Shown in pieces: positions 1-10,534 of a stretch of DNA of 64,000 bases. Origin of the DNA: Catonia carolina (lineage: Eukaryota > Arthropoda > Insecta > Hemiptera > Achilidae); NCBI GenBank assembly GCA_035578175.1, contig JAQMRL010000001.1, positions 55,141,553 to 55,205,552 of the forward strand. The letters are read 5' to 3'. The position numbers and the translations under genes are program-made. A model generated the notes under the pieces. That model searched no databases. It was not told where the DNA came from and saw only the letters and a program-made list of their open reading frames with translations. Positions within the stretch are counted from its first letter, which is position 1, and the number at the start of each line of letters is the position of its first letter.

Positions 1-1660
1 TACTGGACCAGCCAGGAACGAAATGTACATGCCCCAAGTATTACATAAGTTAAGATGGTACAATGCAACTCTACTTTAGTTCCACGTGCGTATACTACTA
101 AAACTAAAGAGGTTCCGTCTTGGATAAAATTCATCTTCAACTAAAGGAAATCTAAAAATCTTAGAGCTTTTGGGGATACAACTAGTTTACCGCATATAGA
201 AAGCCTGTAGCGCTTTCAAACGTCATCATCATCTACTTCAATATATCAAGATAAATTGATGTACAGTTCAGAGTCAAGTTTAGCTTTGTTCTTTGTTTAG
301 AGTTCAGTCCTTTTCTGAAGCACAATACTAAGTGTGTTTATGTGCCTGGAAAATTATAATCTAAACCAATCCTAATGAAGGATTGGTAAACACTTCCAGA
401 ACATACTAAGTTTAAAAGTACCTTAGTTTCAGAAAATTCCGGGATATTTTGCGGATTTCGTAAGAACGTTCGACGATAAAAATTAAAACTCAATTATTTT
501 TAACAAAGGTGTAAATTATGAAAATTCTGTTTTTATAGGTATTTTGTGGTTAATAATATGATATTGGTGGTACGTTCAGAAAACCAATAGTAAAAAAGGG
601 TTTATAGTCTTTGTGGTAATTATTTACATAATTGCGGATTTATGAACCATTTTAGACAAAATTTATGCCGTACGATTGGAATAAAGACAAAGTGATCTAC
701 TTTTTGCATGTTTTATAATGCTTAATTTTTTAGGAATTTATTATTTTATTTCTAAAAACCTCCAAAATGGTTAATTTATTTTAAAAACTTTTATTAAAGA
801 TTTCTAAAAAATTATGGAACGGTTACCATTTTACATTTTAATTCAAACAAAACGCATTTGGTTGTTATTTTTTGTTGGTTGTCTAATTAAAATGTATGGC
901 AAGAATCGGAAGTTGGTTACGCTCTTTCACAAGCAGTATTGTTTTATTTAATCGCGTCCATAAAAACTTTGACTGTTAGTTTTAAAGAACGCACTGTAAT
1001 GTAAAACGTCCTTAGCACCTAAGAATATAAAGTGGGAGGCAGTACACAATTTCCTCTTGTAAAATAAATATTGAACAGAATAAAACATACTTGTGTGTGA
1101 ATATTAATTGGTCCTTATAGCCAAATCAAACAACTATATACGGCGTAACTGTTTTGTTACACCGGATGAACAAGAGATGTCCATCACAACAAACATTTAG
1201 CTATACCGAAAACTACAGAAAGGCTACAACCTTAAAGTCATTTTACATCTTTGTCCATCTGAAAGTATTTATACAACTTATTGGGTAGCAACATAGTTTA
1301 TATGCAATATTATATTATTATTAAGCAATTTTATTATTGTTACATGCAATATTATGGCTGTGAGATATTTTTAAGCAGGGAATATCAATTCTGTTTTTGA
1401 ATAGGTTTCTTGTCGCAAAACTATGGAGAAGGTTCACTTTATAAAAACCTTTCAGACATTGTCTCTACTATTTTCATAAAATTTGCAAAGCAAATTACAT
1501 TTTGTTACTAAAGTAAAATTATTTGTAGAAACGTCATAACTTCAGTATACTTTGGAATTCAGGACCAACAGAGAGGCCTTTCGGTTAACCAAAACATAAT
1601 TAACTTTACACCCTCAAGCACTCCATGTTTGAATATCTTTATGACGATAGAATTTGTTAT
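1..1660. other. AT-rich stretch, no gene seen
   Basis: No reading frame longer than chance, no RNA gene and no recognisable repeat was found. The sequence is AT-rich with scattered homopolymer runs. Confidence 0.6.
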
Positions 1661-1890
1661 TAATTTCTAAGACCATAAGAGGCTGCAAAGTCAATTAAAT
1701 CCCTACCGTTTCTATTACAAGTTGTTGTACCATTATTTCTAGCAACATCACTGATTGGTGTACTTCCAACCCTTGCCTCTTGCATAAAAATCAACTGTAA
1801 CCACAAGATAATGACTCCTGGATATTTTTCCAATCTGACCATGAAGTCCAAAATTAAATTCTGTTGCCATGCTAACTCTTCTTTTTCCAA
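1661..1890 (-). pseudogene. LINE endonuclease fragment
   Basis: On the minus strand a 76-codon frame ends with residues resembling the APE-type endonuclease of non-LTR retrotransposons: a segment ARVGSTPISD, then NRNGRDLIDFAASYGL, the stretch that in these enzymes follows the GDFNAR motif. The expected motif appears one frame away as VTVDFYAR, so a one-base frameshift lies just upstream of ARVGS at about 1770-1785. The metal-binding aspartate is kept but asparagine is replaced by tyrosine. No reverse-transcriptase domain follows. It is an old, short relic. The family could be RTE-like or Jockey-like and cannot be settled from this piece. Confidence 0.5.
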
Positions 1891-2461
1891 AAATATACGT
1901 AGCTAGGATTTTCATAAAACCCCTCTTAGTTTCAAACGTACAGTCAACAATCTCTTGTTCAACATTTTATAACTGTCTACATTGCGTTTCTATTTCTCAG
2001 CGATGAATAAATACAACACATCAACCGCTGCAGCGGCCTTTTGGTTTCTTTCTACACCACTGTAAAGTATGACAAAATTTTGTAACTCTGCTGAGTCTTT
2101 AAGGTGTTTCTTAGTTTGAGCTATAACAGAAATATCCCCCCACATTGGCTCCAGTCAACTCTTTTTCCAGTTCTGCCTCCTTGCTTACCAGTAAAAATAT
2201 GTTCCTCCGGCCATTTTCGAACCTTGCGTGAAGAAGTTTGGTGATAGGGCTGGTACTTCTTTGTCTCTAACAGGCAAGGATTTTCTTTGAGAGTCAATTT
2301 CCCTTGACCTTGAGAACGTTCGTCGCTTTTAACCTCTCACCCCAGGCAAGGGGCTCATGGTGAGTGCGACCATCCGGACCAGATGAACTCAGGTTGTTAA
2401 TGAGATTATTACTCCCCCCCCTAAAATGTCCCTTCATTTGTGAGACCAGCACAGCGGTATT
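1891..2461. other. No gene; slightly GC-richer patch
   Basis: No coding signal. Around 2330-2460 the base composition is richer in G and C and contains a run of nine Cs. This may be an eroded retroposon head, but no tRNA-like boxes are clear. Confidence 0.4.
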
Positions 2462-2646
2462 GTTTTTTATTTATTTTGTTTATTTTTATTTGGATTGATA
2501 TTATATCAACAACTTGGTCATTAGGGACTACAGTTGGTTATGGAACTAGAACGGTTGAGTTTTACTTGTAATAATTCCTAGACCGCAGCCGGGAATTGAA
2601 GCCGAAACTTTCGGCTTATAGTCAACCGGGCTAACCGCTACGGCAC
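2462..2646 (-). mobile_element. tRNA-derived SINE
   Basis: Read on the minus strand, the element begins at 2646 with a tRNA-like head: an A-box-like TAGCGGTTAGCCCGG and a B-box-like TTCAATTCCCGG. A body containing CCTAATGACC and an A-rich AAATAAAAATAAA-type tail follow. The CTAATGACC block is shared with the SINEs at 5.3, 16.5 and 44.7 kb, so the 3' part belongs to the same family although the head differs. RNA polymerase III promoters of this type are internal. No clear target-site duplication was found. Confidence 0.6.
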
Positions 2647-2773
2647 AAATTCAAAAAAAATTTCAGACAAAAATAAAATATAATAAAAAAGTTCACGGTT
2701 GTTTTATTTTTATATAAAAACAAATTTAATTTACTAATGCTATGTAGGTTAGTTGACTAAATTATGTATTTAA

Positions 2774-3055
2774 AAATTTTTCAAAACTAGTTGGTTTCTA
2801 TTATAAACCTTTTTATGCCAAACATATTCTTGTATTGATATACATATTCTTAATAAATTAAAGATTACATTCTCTTTGTGGTTCTCAAACCACAAATCGT
2901 AAAAATCATCTACAATTTCTGTTAAATTTTTTCAAAACTCTAGTTGGTTTCTTTTATAAACCTTTTTATGCCAAACATATTCTTATATTACTTAGTAGTT
3001 CAAGATTACACAACGGTTCCCAAACCAAAAATCGTAAAAATAATTTACAATTTCT
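2774..3055. repeat. Tandem duplication, period ~151 bp
   Basis: Two adjacent diverged copies start at about 2781 and 2932. Both contain CAAAAC..TAGTTGGTTTCT, then CCTTTTTATGCCAAACATATTC, a few dozen variable bases, and end with AAATCGTAAAAAT followed by TACAATTTCTG. No coding content. Confidence 0.75.
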
Positions 3056-3195
3056 GATATGTTTGAACTATCTTTTGGCTCGCTACTGAAAACCAAATTT
3101 ACAACCAAAATTACAAACTGGAAAAACATTCTTATAGTAACTTGCTCAGTAAAAGATAGTAAAATTGTAAAATAAAAAATAAAAAAATAGTAATC

Positions 3196-3349
3196 TTGTT
3201 AAATATGTAAACTTACGAAGAGATGAAAGTATTCTGAAAAATTTCATGAATATCTTACGACTGCTTACAAATAGTAAGCCGGTCGCTGAATCAGCTTACT
3301 TAATTCAAAGCAGCTATTCGATAGCTGACTGAGTACGGTGGACTGATGA
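3196..3349 (+). repeat. Dispersed 154-bp repeat, copy 1
   Basis: This matches 10381-10534 over exactly 154 bp with four substitutions seen by eye (about 97% identity). It contains the short hairpin CAGCTATTCGATAGCTG at the distal end. No coding frame and no tRNA boxes are clear. It is probably a small non-autonomous mobile element; no target-site duplication was recognised. Confidence 0.8.
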
Positions 3350-3372
3350 TGTATAAAGTATTACTGATATAA

Positions 3373-3420
<48 letters not shown>

Positions 3421-3423
3421 TAA
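3373..3423. repeat. (AAT)n microsatellite, LINE tail
   Basis: About 50 bp of AAT units. It abuts an A-rich tract that, on the minus strand, ends the LINE fragment whose coding part lies at 3762-5213. Read in that orientation it is an (ATT)n tail, as found in several non-LTR elements. Confidence 0.8.
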
Positions 3424-3761
3424 TTTTTTTTTTCTAATTTTTTTTATCAGGGCTCCCACACTCCCCTACACCCTGCCGTCTCCTCCCACAGAACAGTGTG
3501 CAGCTAGGTACGGAAGTCCGTCAGCAAGTAGAACGGCAAAGAGCCTTAATATACTTGCTATAATGATTCATTATATCATATATCACCACTCCTATTTATT
3601 ATTATAATTTCCAAATTTACCAAATCCTATATCAACATAAGTATTTACGAAGAACGTCTGCAGACACGAAGACATGAACATAGACACACATAACACGCAG
3701 GTACAAAGGGCTTGAACATAAAAACATAAATTAAATCAACATAATATCACAGTCAGTTACG

Positions 3762-5213
3762 TCAAATCACATTCTTCAGTAATTCCACCTTAAAAATTTC
3801 TATTTTCGAGTTAAAAAAGTCTACTTCATTTCCAAAATCATTCGCAATACTAGCACAACGGGTCAGAGGTGAGGCATCTTTAAACTTGTTATATGTAACA
3901 AACAATCTATATCTCCTCACTTCTGCATGGGGAACCTTTAGACCCAGTCCAGAAATATCGCCATCAACATATCCATGCAAGACCTTGTAGAGGTACAATG
4001 CCGCCGCCAATCTACGACGCTTACTCAGAGGGTGCAATTTCCATGTTTTACATAAACCCTCATAAGTGTCTATGTCAGAAAACTTTCTGTACACCAAGTA
4101 CCTCAAGAAATTTTTTGAACACTTTCAATAAGGTTGGTAGTGATAATCCCATCGTTGCCCCAAACGACGGAACAGTAATTCAAAATGGGGCGGACGTTAA
4201 CTTGATAAAGTTTAACGATACTTGCAGGGTTTCTAAAATTTCGGCTGATCCATTTCACCAAGCCAAGATTTCTTCGAGCCTTCGCCGTAACTTTCTCGAC
4301 GTTCTTATTAAAGTGCAACCCTGAGTCCATTACTACCCCTAGATCAGATATCGTATCAACCCTTTGAAGCGAACTTCCAAGGGCAGAATATACATACTTT
4401 TTAACTAATGTTTTTCTGGAGTACGTAATGACTGCAGTTTTCTCAACATTTTACGGCATAGCATTTTCAGATGACCTTTGAACAACGCGGTCAATATCCT
4501 CCTGCAGCATCTGCCTGTCATTCTCATTTTTTATCGATCTGTAAATCTTGAGGTCATCTGCGTACATTTTAAACTCCGAAGTAATACCCCTGTGAATATC
4601 GTTTACAAAATTATAAAAAAGAGCGGTCCAAGGTTGGAGCCCTGAGGCACTCCAGAGGTGACATCAAACTCTCTAGATAGCACCCCAGAAATCTTCACAC
4701 GAAATGAGCGCCCCCGCAAGTACGAAGTTACCCATCTCAGCAGCTGCCCAGTAACCCCGTATCCCCTAAGTTTAGAAACTATAAGTTGATGAGGAACCTT
4801 GTCAAAAGCTTTGCGGAAATCGAAGTAGATAGTGTCGACCTGCCCTCGGTTATGTACAATAGGCGCAACGAAGTTAAGCATATCAACTAAATTGGTGGTA
4901 GTCGACCTACCACTCATAAAGCCATGTTGCTGTTGAATGATAGATGCCTTGAGGGACTTGAACAGATAGTCGTGCATTATTACCTCAAAAATTTTAGGCA
5001 GAACCCCCAACACCGATATTGGACGATAGTTTCCTACATCGTGCGGATCACCCTTTTTTGGTATGGGCGTAACAATAGCCATCTTCCAAGACTGCGGGAA
5101 CACACCCGTCTCAAGACTGTAGTTAAGAACCCAACAAATCACAGGCGAAAGAAGCTCACTAACACCCTTTATCACAATCGGAGACAAGCCATCGGCACCA
5201 ACTGCAGCTATAA
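3762..5213 (-). pseudogene. 5'-truncated LINE reverse transcriptase (CR1/Jockey-like)
   Basis: Minus-strand remnant of a non-LTR reverse transcriptase. Reading from 5213 down one sees GADGLSPIVIKG, then NYRPISVLG, the palm block FDFRKAFDKVPH with the first catalytic aspartate, and SGVPQGSNLGPLFF. The frame then shifts near 4605 and the YADD catalytic block (FKMYADDLKIYRS) is read in another frame at about 4560. The C-terminal domain continues at 4103-4330 and, after another shift, at 3762-4106. The endonuclease half is missing: the upstream side ends at about 5213 in AT-rich sequence and an adjoining SINE. Downstream lie about 330 bp of 3' UTR and the (AAT)n tail at 3373. It is a dead copy with at least two frameshifts. 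Clade placement between CR1 and Jockey is uncertain. Confidence 0.88.
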
Positions 5214-5289
5214 TAATAGTAATAGTAATAAAATAAATAACTAATAAAAATAGTAAAAATAAATAGTAAAATAGTAGATGCATTATCGT

Positions 5290-5433
5290 TATTTTTTTAT
5301 TTTTATTTAACGTCGCATCAACTGCAACGGTCATTAGCGACGACGTCGGGATGTAACTGTAAACGATGGAGGATGAAATGATTTTTTGTAACGTATGGAA
5401 ATATGCCGTGCCTGAGTGGAATTCGAACCCACT
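5290..5433 (-). mobile_element. SINE, 5'-truncated
   Basis: Minus-strand copy of the same SINE family as 16435-16628. It shows the A-rich tail at 5290-5310, the 3' hairpin domain with GTCGCTAATGACC, the ACAAAAAATCATTT block and the B-box with GGGTTCGAATTCC. The A-box region is missing because homology stops at about 5433. Confidence 0.75.
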
Positions 5434-5882
5434 AATCGTTAATTTTTTGTTTTCAACATTTCTTTCACTATTCAAAATCTGTTAGGATAATAAAATAATT
5501 TTAACAATTTACTTAATATGTGAGATGTTTCTAAATTTAAATTTATTTGGAGGTTGCCTATATTACTGTAGTCCCATAATTTTGGTCCTCCCCAAGAAGA
5601 TCCCTCGGCTAGAAAATTTCAGCAACTTTGCTGGATATCTAGTATCATCTTAGTGTGAATGTTTTGTTTCTACGTTTCAAAAATTATTTTATAAAGGTTA
5701 GGACAACTTTCAGTAAAATAATGGTTGCTTTCATAATAAATTTTAAATTACAGAAAAACTTTTGAACGTTACAATATTAAAGGTTTATGACTAAAATTAC
5801 AATATAATTTCGTATCCTTTCACAGGGGTATAATAAGGATTGATTGTAAAATAAGTTAATTTGTATTCGCTTCTAATAAAAT
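5434..5882. other. No feature seen
   Basis: AT-rich spacer between a SINE and the left end of the DNA transposon. No coding or repeat signal recognised. Confidence 0.5.
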
Positions 5883-5886
5883 CTAG

Positions 5887-5919
5887 AGTGTTTGGTAAAA
5901 GGAGTATAAGTCAAAAATT
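5887..5919 (+). repeat. Left terminal inverted repeat of DNA transposon
   Basis: Begins AGTGTTTGGTAAAA and ends in TATAAGTCAAAAATT. It pairs with 9349-9381 with a single G/A difference at position 5901. Confidence 0.92.
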
Positions 5920-6064
5920 CATAATTTTCAGGAGACACATTTTATTGATTCTAATTTTTTAAAAACATCAATTACATTTAACTTAATGATTATTAATATG
6001 ATTATCTAACAATGAATTGTTGTGTGTGACTGAAGTTATAAAAATTTCAATATTTACAGAGATA

Positions 6065-6117
6065 CATGACTTATACTAATTTGATCAAAATTTTTACATG
6101 ACTTATACTATTTGACC
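6065..6117 (+). repeat. Left subterminal repeats of the transposon
   Basis: Two copies of GACTTATACT followed six or seven bases later by GATC or GACC, at 6067-6086 and 6099-6117. The same motif forms the inner part of the terminal repeat and recurs at the right end, so these are likely transposase-binding sites. Confidence 0.7.
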
Positions 6118-6599
6118 CTGTGCTCTGAATTCAGCTGTTGAATAATTATGAATTTTATCATACAAATTTAATAAAATTTGGTTAATCATTTTTTTTTATT
6201 TAAGATGCCTAACAAAAGTACAAAATATGTCATTGTGCTTGAAACCCAACTAATGTATTTTCAGCTTTCTGACCTAGTTAACTAAACTAAACCAAGCCTA
6301 ACGTTTAAAACTAAAGAAAAAATACAAAAAAATCATTAAATCGCCTAACATTTAAAAAAATCTATCATATTAGAAGTTCACAAATTTATTGATACCGAAT
6401 AAAAGTAGAACATTAAAATAATGGAATGATACACATTTTTACTAAAGGTAAAATTAACGTTTAATAGTAATATTTTCTTAAATAAAAATCTTAAAAATAT
6501 TGTAAAATAATTAAAATAAAAGATAGTGATAATTGTAATTTAAAATAAATAAAATATAAAGTTCAATTTAACTGATAAACCTTATGTGAATTAAAAAGT

Positions 6600-8830
6600 T
6601 TAATCATCTTCTTGGTGTCCTTCAATATCCGGATAAGTGTCTGGTGTTCCCTTTGATGATTTTAAATCTTTATAAAATTGGTGAAACACATCAGGGATAT
6701 GTTCAAGTAACTGAAGTATATCCTTCTTCTTTGCTTCAGAAATTGCCAATGCAGAATTGTACAGTTGTTCTGGCTGCAGTTTTGTGTTGTCGTGGCCTCG
6801 TTGAACAAAACTCAACGTTTGAAAATTTTCGGTTTTGCTAAGACTGTACTTGAATTTTAATGTACCGTACTCTTTTGTGTAACGAAACCAACGACTTTTC
6901 AACCAGCTAAACATTTCTCCTTTAGTATCTTTCTTCCGAAGAACCAAGGGACTTTTAAGCAGACCATCAAACTTACGAAAATCAGAATGAACAAGTTCTG
7001 TGACTTGAAAATGTTTTTTTGATACTACAACAGAATGAACCAGCTGATACCAGTCATGCGGATGATAAACTGTGGTGTTAAGCTTTTTCTTCTGTTTTTC
7101 GATAAATTCGTGATCAATATCGCACTCCATGTGGCTATGACCACTTACCATAAATTTATGATCAATGGCTTGAAGGTTTGGGTTGTTTTGAATAGCAGTA
7201 AAGAACATTGATGATACGTGAGAGTTACGGTTCTGGCCGCCACACGTATCTGAATAAAGTATTACAATTCTTTACTTCAGGTGGCAATGAAATTAACTCC
7301 TTTACTTCAGGTGGCAATGAAATTAACTCCTTGTAAATGCACGTGGCAATTTGGTTTGCTCCACGCCCTCCTTCACCTTCATGCCACATGTAGCATTTTA
7401 CATCGCGGCCACTAGTTTCATGAAAAGTGACATTGAATGTCCACAGTTGTCTTTTATAAAATGAAAAGTTAGAGGATAGGAAAGGTGTAGAAAGGCATTG
7501 CTGCATCTTCATTTATTTTATGAATTTCATTTTCATCTGCAGCGACTTTCTTTTTAGTTTGTAGCAGATCACATTTATAGCAAGTGTCGATCTTTGGTTC
7601 CTTAAATGAGATGTCCATATCATGTAGTTCTCTTTGATAAGTAGTTCTTGATACTGTGTTATCAACGACTATTTCCTTATAAGCATCGTACAGGATTTGT
7701 AGATTTAAAAAAGACGGTAAATTTTTTTTGTTACTTTTACGACGACTATAATGTGATTCGTAGAGCGGGTCCGAATCAATGTGATTTCTAACCTCAAGTA
7801 ATCTAGCATCACTAATTTTATTTGCCGGAGTTCTTCGGCCTCTATTATCACGTTCAGGTATCCCTGACGATGAAAGAACTTTATTTTTAATAACTTGAGT
7901 AATAAACATGTTGGTTTCGCCCAGAGTGTCCATAAAGCATTTTCACACACCTTTGTACGTTCCCCATTAATACAAAAATGAAATGAGTTTGTTGCAGTCC
8001 TATTATGCTGTTTTTCTGGGTCGTTAGTTCTTTTTCGGCTTGTTGCTGGAGATTTGGTATCAATTAGACCACATAAGTAAGCCACACGTCTGTCCCTTTC
8101 TCCCATAGACCAGTACTCGTCAAACAATAATTCTTTGACCATTTTGTTTCCCACTTGCTTTTCCAATTTTTCCTTGAATTTTGATCTACACATACGAATA
8201 TCTTTAGAGACTCGACCGACAACTACTTTCCCCTTACTAGTAATGTATTCTTTGCCACTGTTACAACAATATTTTCTTTCTAACCTAATTTTACGGCAGA
8301 AAACACCTTCTCCTTTTGCACTACGTTTTCTGTTCTTTAAAATATTATTGGAATTGTTTTCCGTCTGATTTTCTCTCAGATTTTTAGAAATTTTAGAGTC
8401 TAATGATAATTCAATTACTTCTGCATAATTGTTATTAATAATTTCATTACCATCAGAAGTATTAGCTGCGGTTTTAATCGGTAACGATTTTCTTTTTAAT
8501 TTCTTAGGTGTTCGTTTATTTGATTGTAATGGAATCTCATCTTCAGAACTATTTGTATCCTGGTCGCTTGAGGGAATATAATTTACATCAAGATCTGTGT
8601 CATCACTTTCAGAAAGATTCTTCCTACTTCAGTCAGTTCACTATCAATAGAACTAACCCTAATTTCTGACGTACTGACAATGGATTCTTCTATAATAATA
8701 TGTTCTACTTCTTTAGCCATCTTAATCTGTTCATCATTAAGATCAGATGATCTGTCAGACATAGATTCATCAGAATCTGAAAATACTGTATTTGTTTTTT
8801 TTGGCTTGAATTTTTATTACGGTACTGTAC
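6600..8830 (-). pseudogene. Transposase of the 3.5-kb DNA transposon, frameshifted
   Basis: Reading down the minus strand: an acidic serine-rich start (SDSDESMSDRSSD, near 8780), a frameshift at about 8625, an acidic then lysine-rich stretch open to about 7935 with a Cys cluster (FCRKIRLERKYCC) and the block YWSMGERDRRVAYLCGLI. After a shift near 7935 comes YESHYSRRKSNKKNLPS and a CYKCDLL knuckle. After a shift near 7460 come FYKRQLWTFNVTFHE and CYMWHEGEGGRGANQI. After a shift near 7262 come LYSDTCGGQNRN, GHSHMECDIDH and VYHPHDWYQL, ending at 6600. These blocks are those of an arthropod transposase-like family annotated as a domain of unknown function (DUF7869 is my recollection). The nuclease aspartates probably include SDT in CGGQNRN and the D of CDIDH. 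A 30-bp in-frame duplication at 7271-7330 adds to the damage. Introns could explain some frame changes, but the shifts fall within a few bases. Confidence 0.82.
7271..7330. repeat. 30-bp tandem duplication inside transposase
   Basis: Two identical adjacent 30-bp units (7271-7300 and 7301-7330), in frame, repeating the residues ELISLPPEVK of the minus-strand transposase. It looks like a replication slip after the gene lost function. Confidence 0.9.
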
Positions 8831-9126
8831 ATTGAGCTGCACAATTTCCGTAAATGATAGAAAATAAATTAAGATAAATAAAATGATGAACAGATATTTG
8901 GGACCAAGAACTTAAAATTAATACTCATAATTAACTGCGTTCTTTCCCGAAATGACATTTTACTTATTGAACTATAAAGCACAATTTTACGTAATTAATT
9001 TTAATAAACGGTGAATTCAAAATACGTTAACAATATTAAACGCTTACATACATACAGAACAGATTGAAACAATGCAACAGCTGATTACCGTATGATATGT
9101 TAACAAGCACAACCTAACCTAACTTA

Positions 9127-9348
9127 CGACTTATACTATTATGACCAATATCTAATTCTCCTATGGTGACTCTAATAGTATAAGTCAACATATACTGTTT
9201 TTACCAAACACAAATGTAAGGCTCAGAATTATATTATTTAAACCAAAATGAATATCTCTTCGAGTATTTATTGTTGACTTATACTAACTAGACCAAAAAA
9301 ATCTAGATTTTTTTTTACATCTGCTTGTTGACTTATCTCATTTTGACC
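9127..9348 (+). repeat. Right subterminal repeats of the transposon
   Basis: Four copies of the GACTTATACT-type motif: 9128-9146, a reverse-strand copy at 9177-9188, 9276-9294 and 9330-9348. The last three plus-strand ones end in GACC. Together with the left-hand copies they surround the transposase gene. The right end is denser than the left. Confidence 0.7.
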
Positions 9349-9381
9349 AATTTTTGACTTATACTCTTTTTACCAAACACT
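9349..9381 (-). repeat. Right terminal inverted repeat of DNA transposon
   Basis: Inverted match to 5887-5919 over 33 bp with one mismatch; CTAG follows at 9382-9385. Confidence 0.92.
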
Positions 9382-9385
9382 CTAG

Positions 9386-9740
9386 AATTGTAATGTTGTA
9401 TGATATACGTACATGTCTAAACTCGTCCTTCCGCTATTGATTGATTGTAAAATGATATTAATTGCAGTTCACTTATGTAAAGCGTACCAATTCACTACTG
9501 TAAACAATAGAATGAAAATTTTTACTAAACAAATATGTTCCGAAAATAATTGCGGAACTTTAGAAACCAATATTGCAAAGTAAATTTGTTTCTTTTGTAA
9601 AAAAATATTTTATTTACAAACAGTTAAATTAAAACTATGAGACTATAAGTTAATGTGGGGACGATAAATTGGCACTAAAGAAAATAATTCATCAGCAATA
9701 CTCAAATAAAATTTGTTTTACAATTTCAGCACTCGCAAAG
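9386..9740. other. No feature seen
   Basis: AT-rich sequence to the right of the transposon. No gene or repeat recognised. Confidence 0.5.
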
Positions 9741-9870
9741 TCTAAACTTTTAATACAAGTGGAGGTCTCGGGTTCGGTTCCCAACTTGGGTGTGGAAAGT
9801 TATTAAAAGTTCAAACCATTGTTCCTCAACCCTAAGTTCTCACTAATAATAAAGAGATTTACTTAAAATA
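9741..9870 (+). mobile_element. SINE-like fragment, 5'-truncated
   Basis: Contains a good B-box (GGTCTCGGGTTCGGTTCCC), then GGGTGTGGAAAG and an A-rich 3' side. The A-box is not recognisable. It is not the same family as the 5.3/16.5/44.7-kb SINEs. Confidence 0.45.
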
Positions 9871-10380
9871 AACTAAAAAAGAAAAACACTGCAATAATTT
9901 CAAATATTGGTAACAATTTGAACTTTTAAATTAATTTTGATTGAGTATACACAAATTAAATAATAAAACAGTTACTTTTAGATGCAAAATATGGACACAG
10001 TTCAATCACTGAAGACCTGCAGAATTATCACGTATTAGTTGTAATGCGAAGTTATTCTCATGATGTTCCAGTTTTTACTGGTGGTACTTTAAATTTATAA
10101 AATGGGATTCATTATGTTGCAAAGGAACTTCAAGGTACCTATTCATGATAATTGTTTATTGTGAACCATGCAGCGTTTAAGATGTTTCATAGATCTTAAA
10201 ACCACTGTATAAGATCGATATTGCTCTTGCTTTTGACCACCATGTACAAATAAGTTTTAAAATGACTCTATACAATAGCAACATAATTATTTTGTAATGA
10301 AACTGAGGATGGTAAGCATTAAGATTAAAAAAATAATCATGTAGAAATTTTACAACATTTTATTTATTTGACTGCCACTT
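9871..10380. other. No feature seen
   Basis: AT-rich; no coding, RNA or repeat signal recognised. Confidence 0.5.
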
Positions 10381-10534
10381 TTGTTAAACATGTAAACTTA
10401 CGAAGAGATGAAAGTATTCTGAAAAAGTTCATGAATATCTTACGACTGCTTACAAATAGTAAGCCGTTCGCTGAATCAGCTTACTTAATTCAAAGCAGCT
10501 ATTTGATAGCTGACTGAGTACGGTGGACTGATGA
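10381..10534 (+). repeat. Dispersed 154-bp repeat, copy 2
   Basis: Near-identical to 3196-3349 in the same orientation. The flanks of the two copies differ, so this is a dispersed repeat and not part of a larger duplication. Confidence 0.8.

Larger units (their letters stand above)
5883..9385 (-). mobile_element. 3.5-kb DNA transposon with CGGQNRN-type transposase
   Basis: A complete cut-and-paste-like element by structure. The termini 5887-5919 and 9349-9381 are inverted repeats of 33 bp that match at 32 positions. CTAG lies immediately outside both ends (5883-5886 and 9382-9385), consistent with a 4-bp target-site duplication. Because the flanks read TCTAGA, a 2-bp TA or a 6-bp TCTAGA duplication cannot be excluded. 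Inside are subterminal repeats of the inner terminal motif and one minus-strand transposase gene at 6600-8830. The superfamily is not certain. A 4-bp duplication and a possible three-aspartate nuclease would suit the Sola group, but this is inference. The transposase is frameshifted, so this copy is not autonomous. Confidence 0.85.

Noticed and set aside
4924..5244. 106-codon plus-strand frame
   Set aside because: Antisense shadow of the LINE reverse transcriptase on the minus strand.
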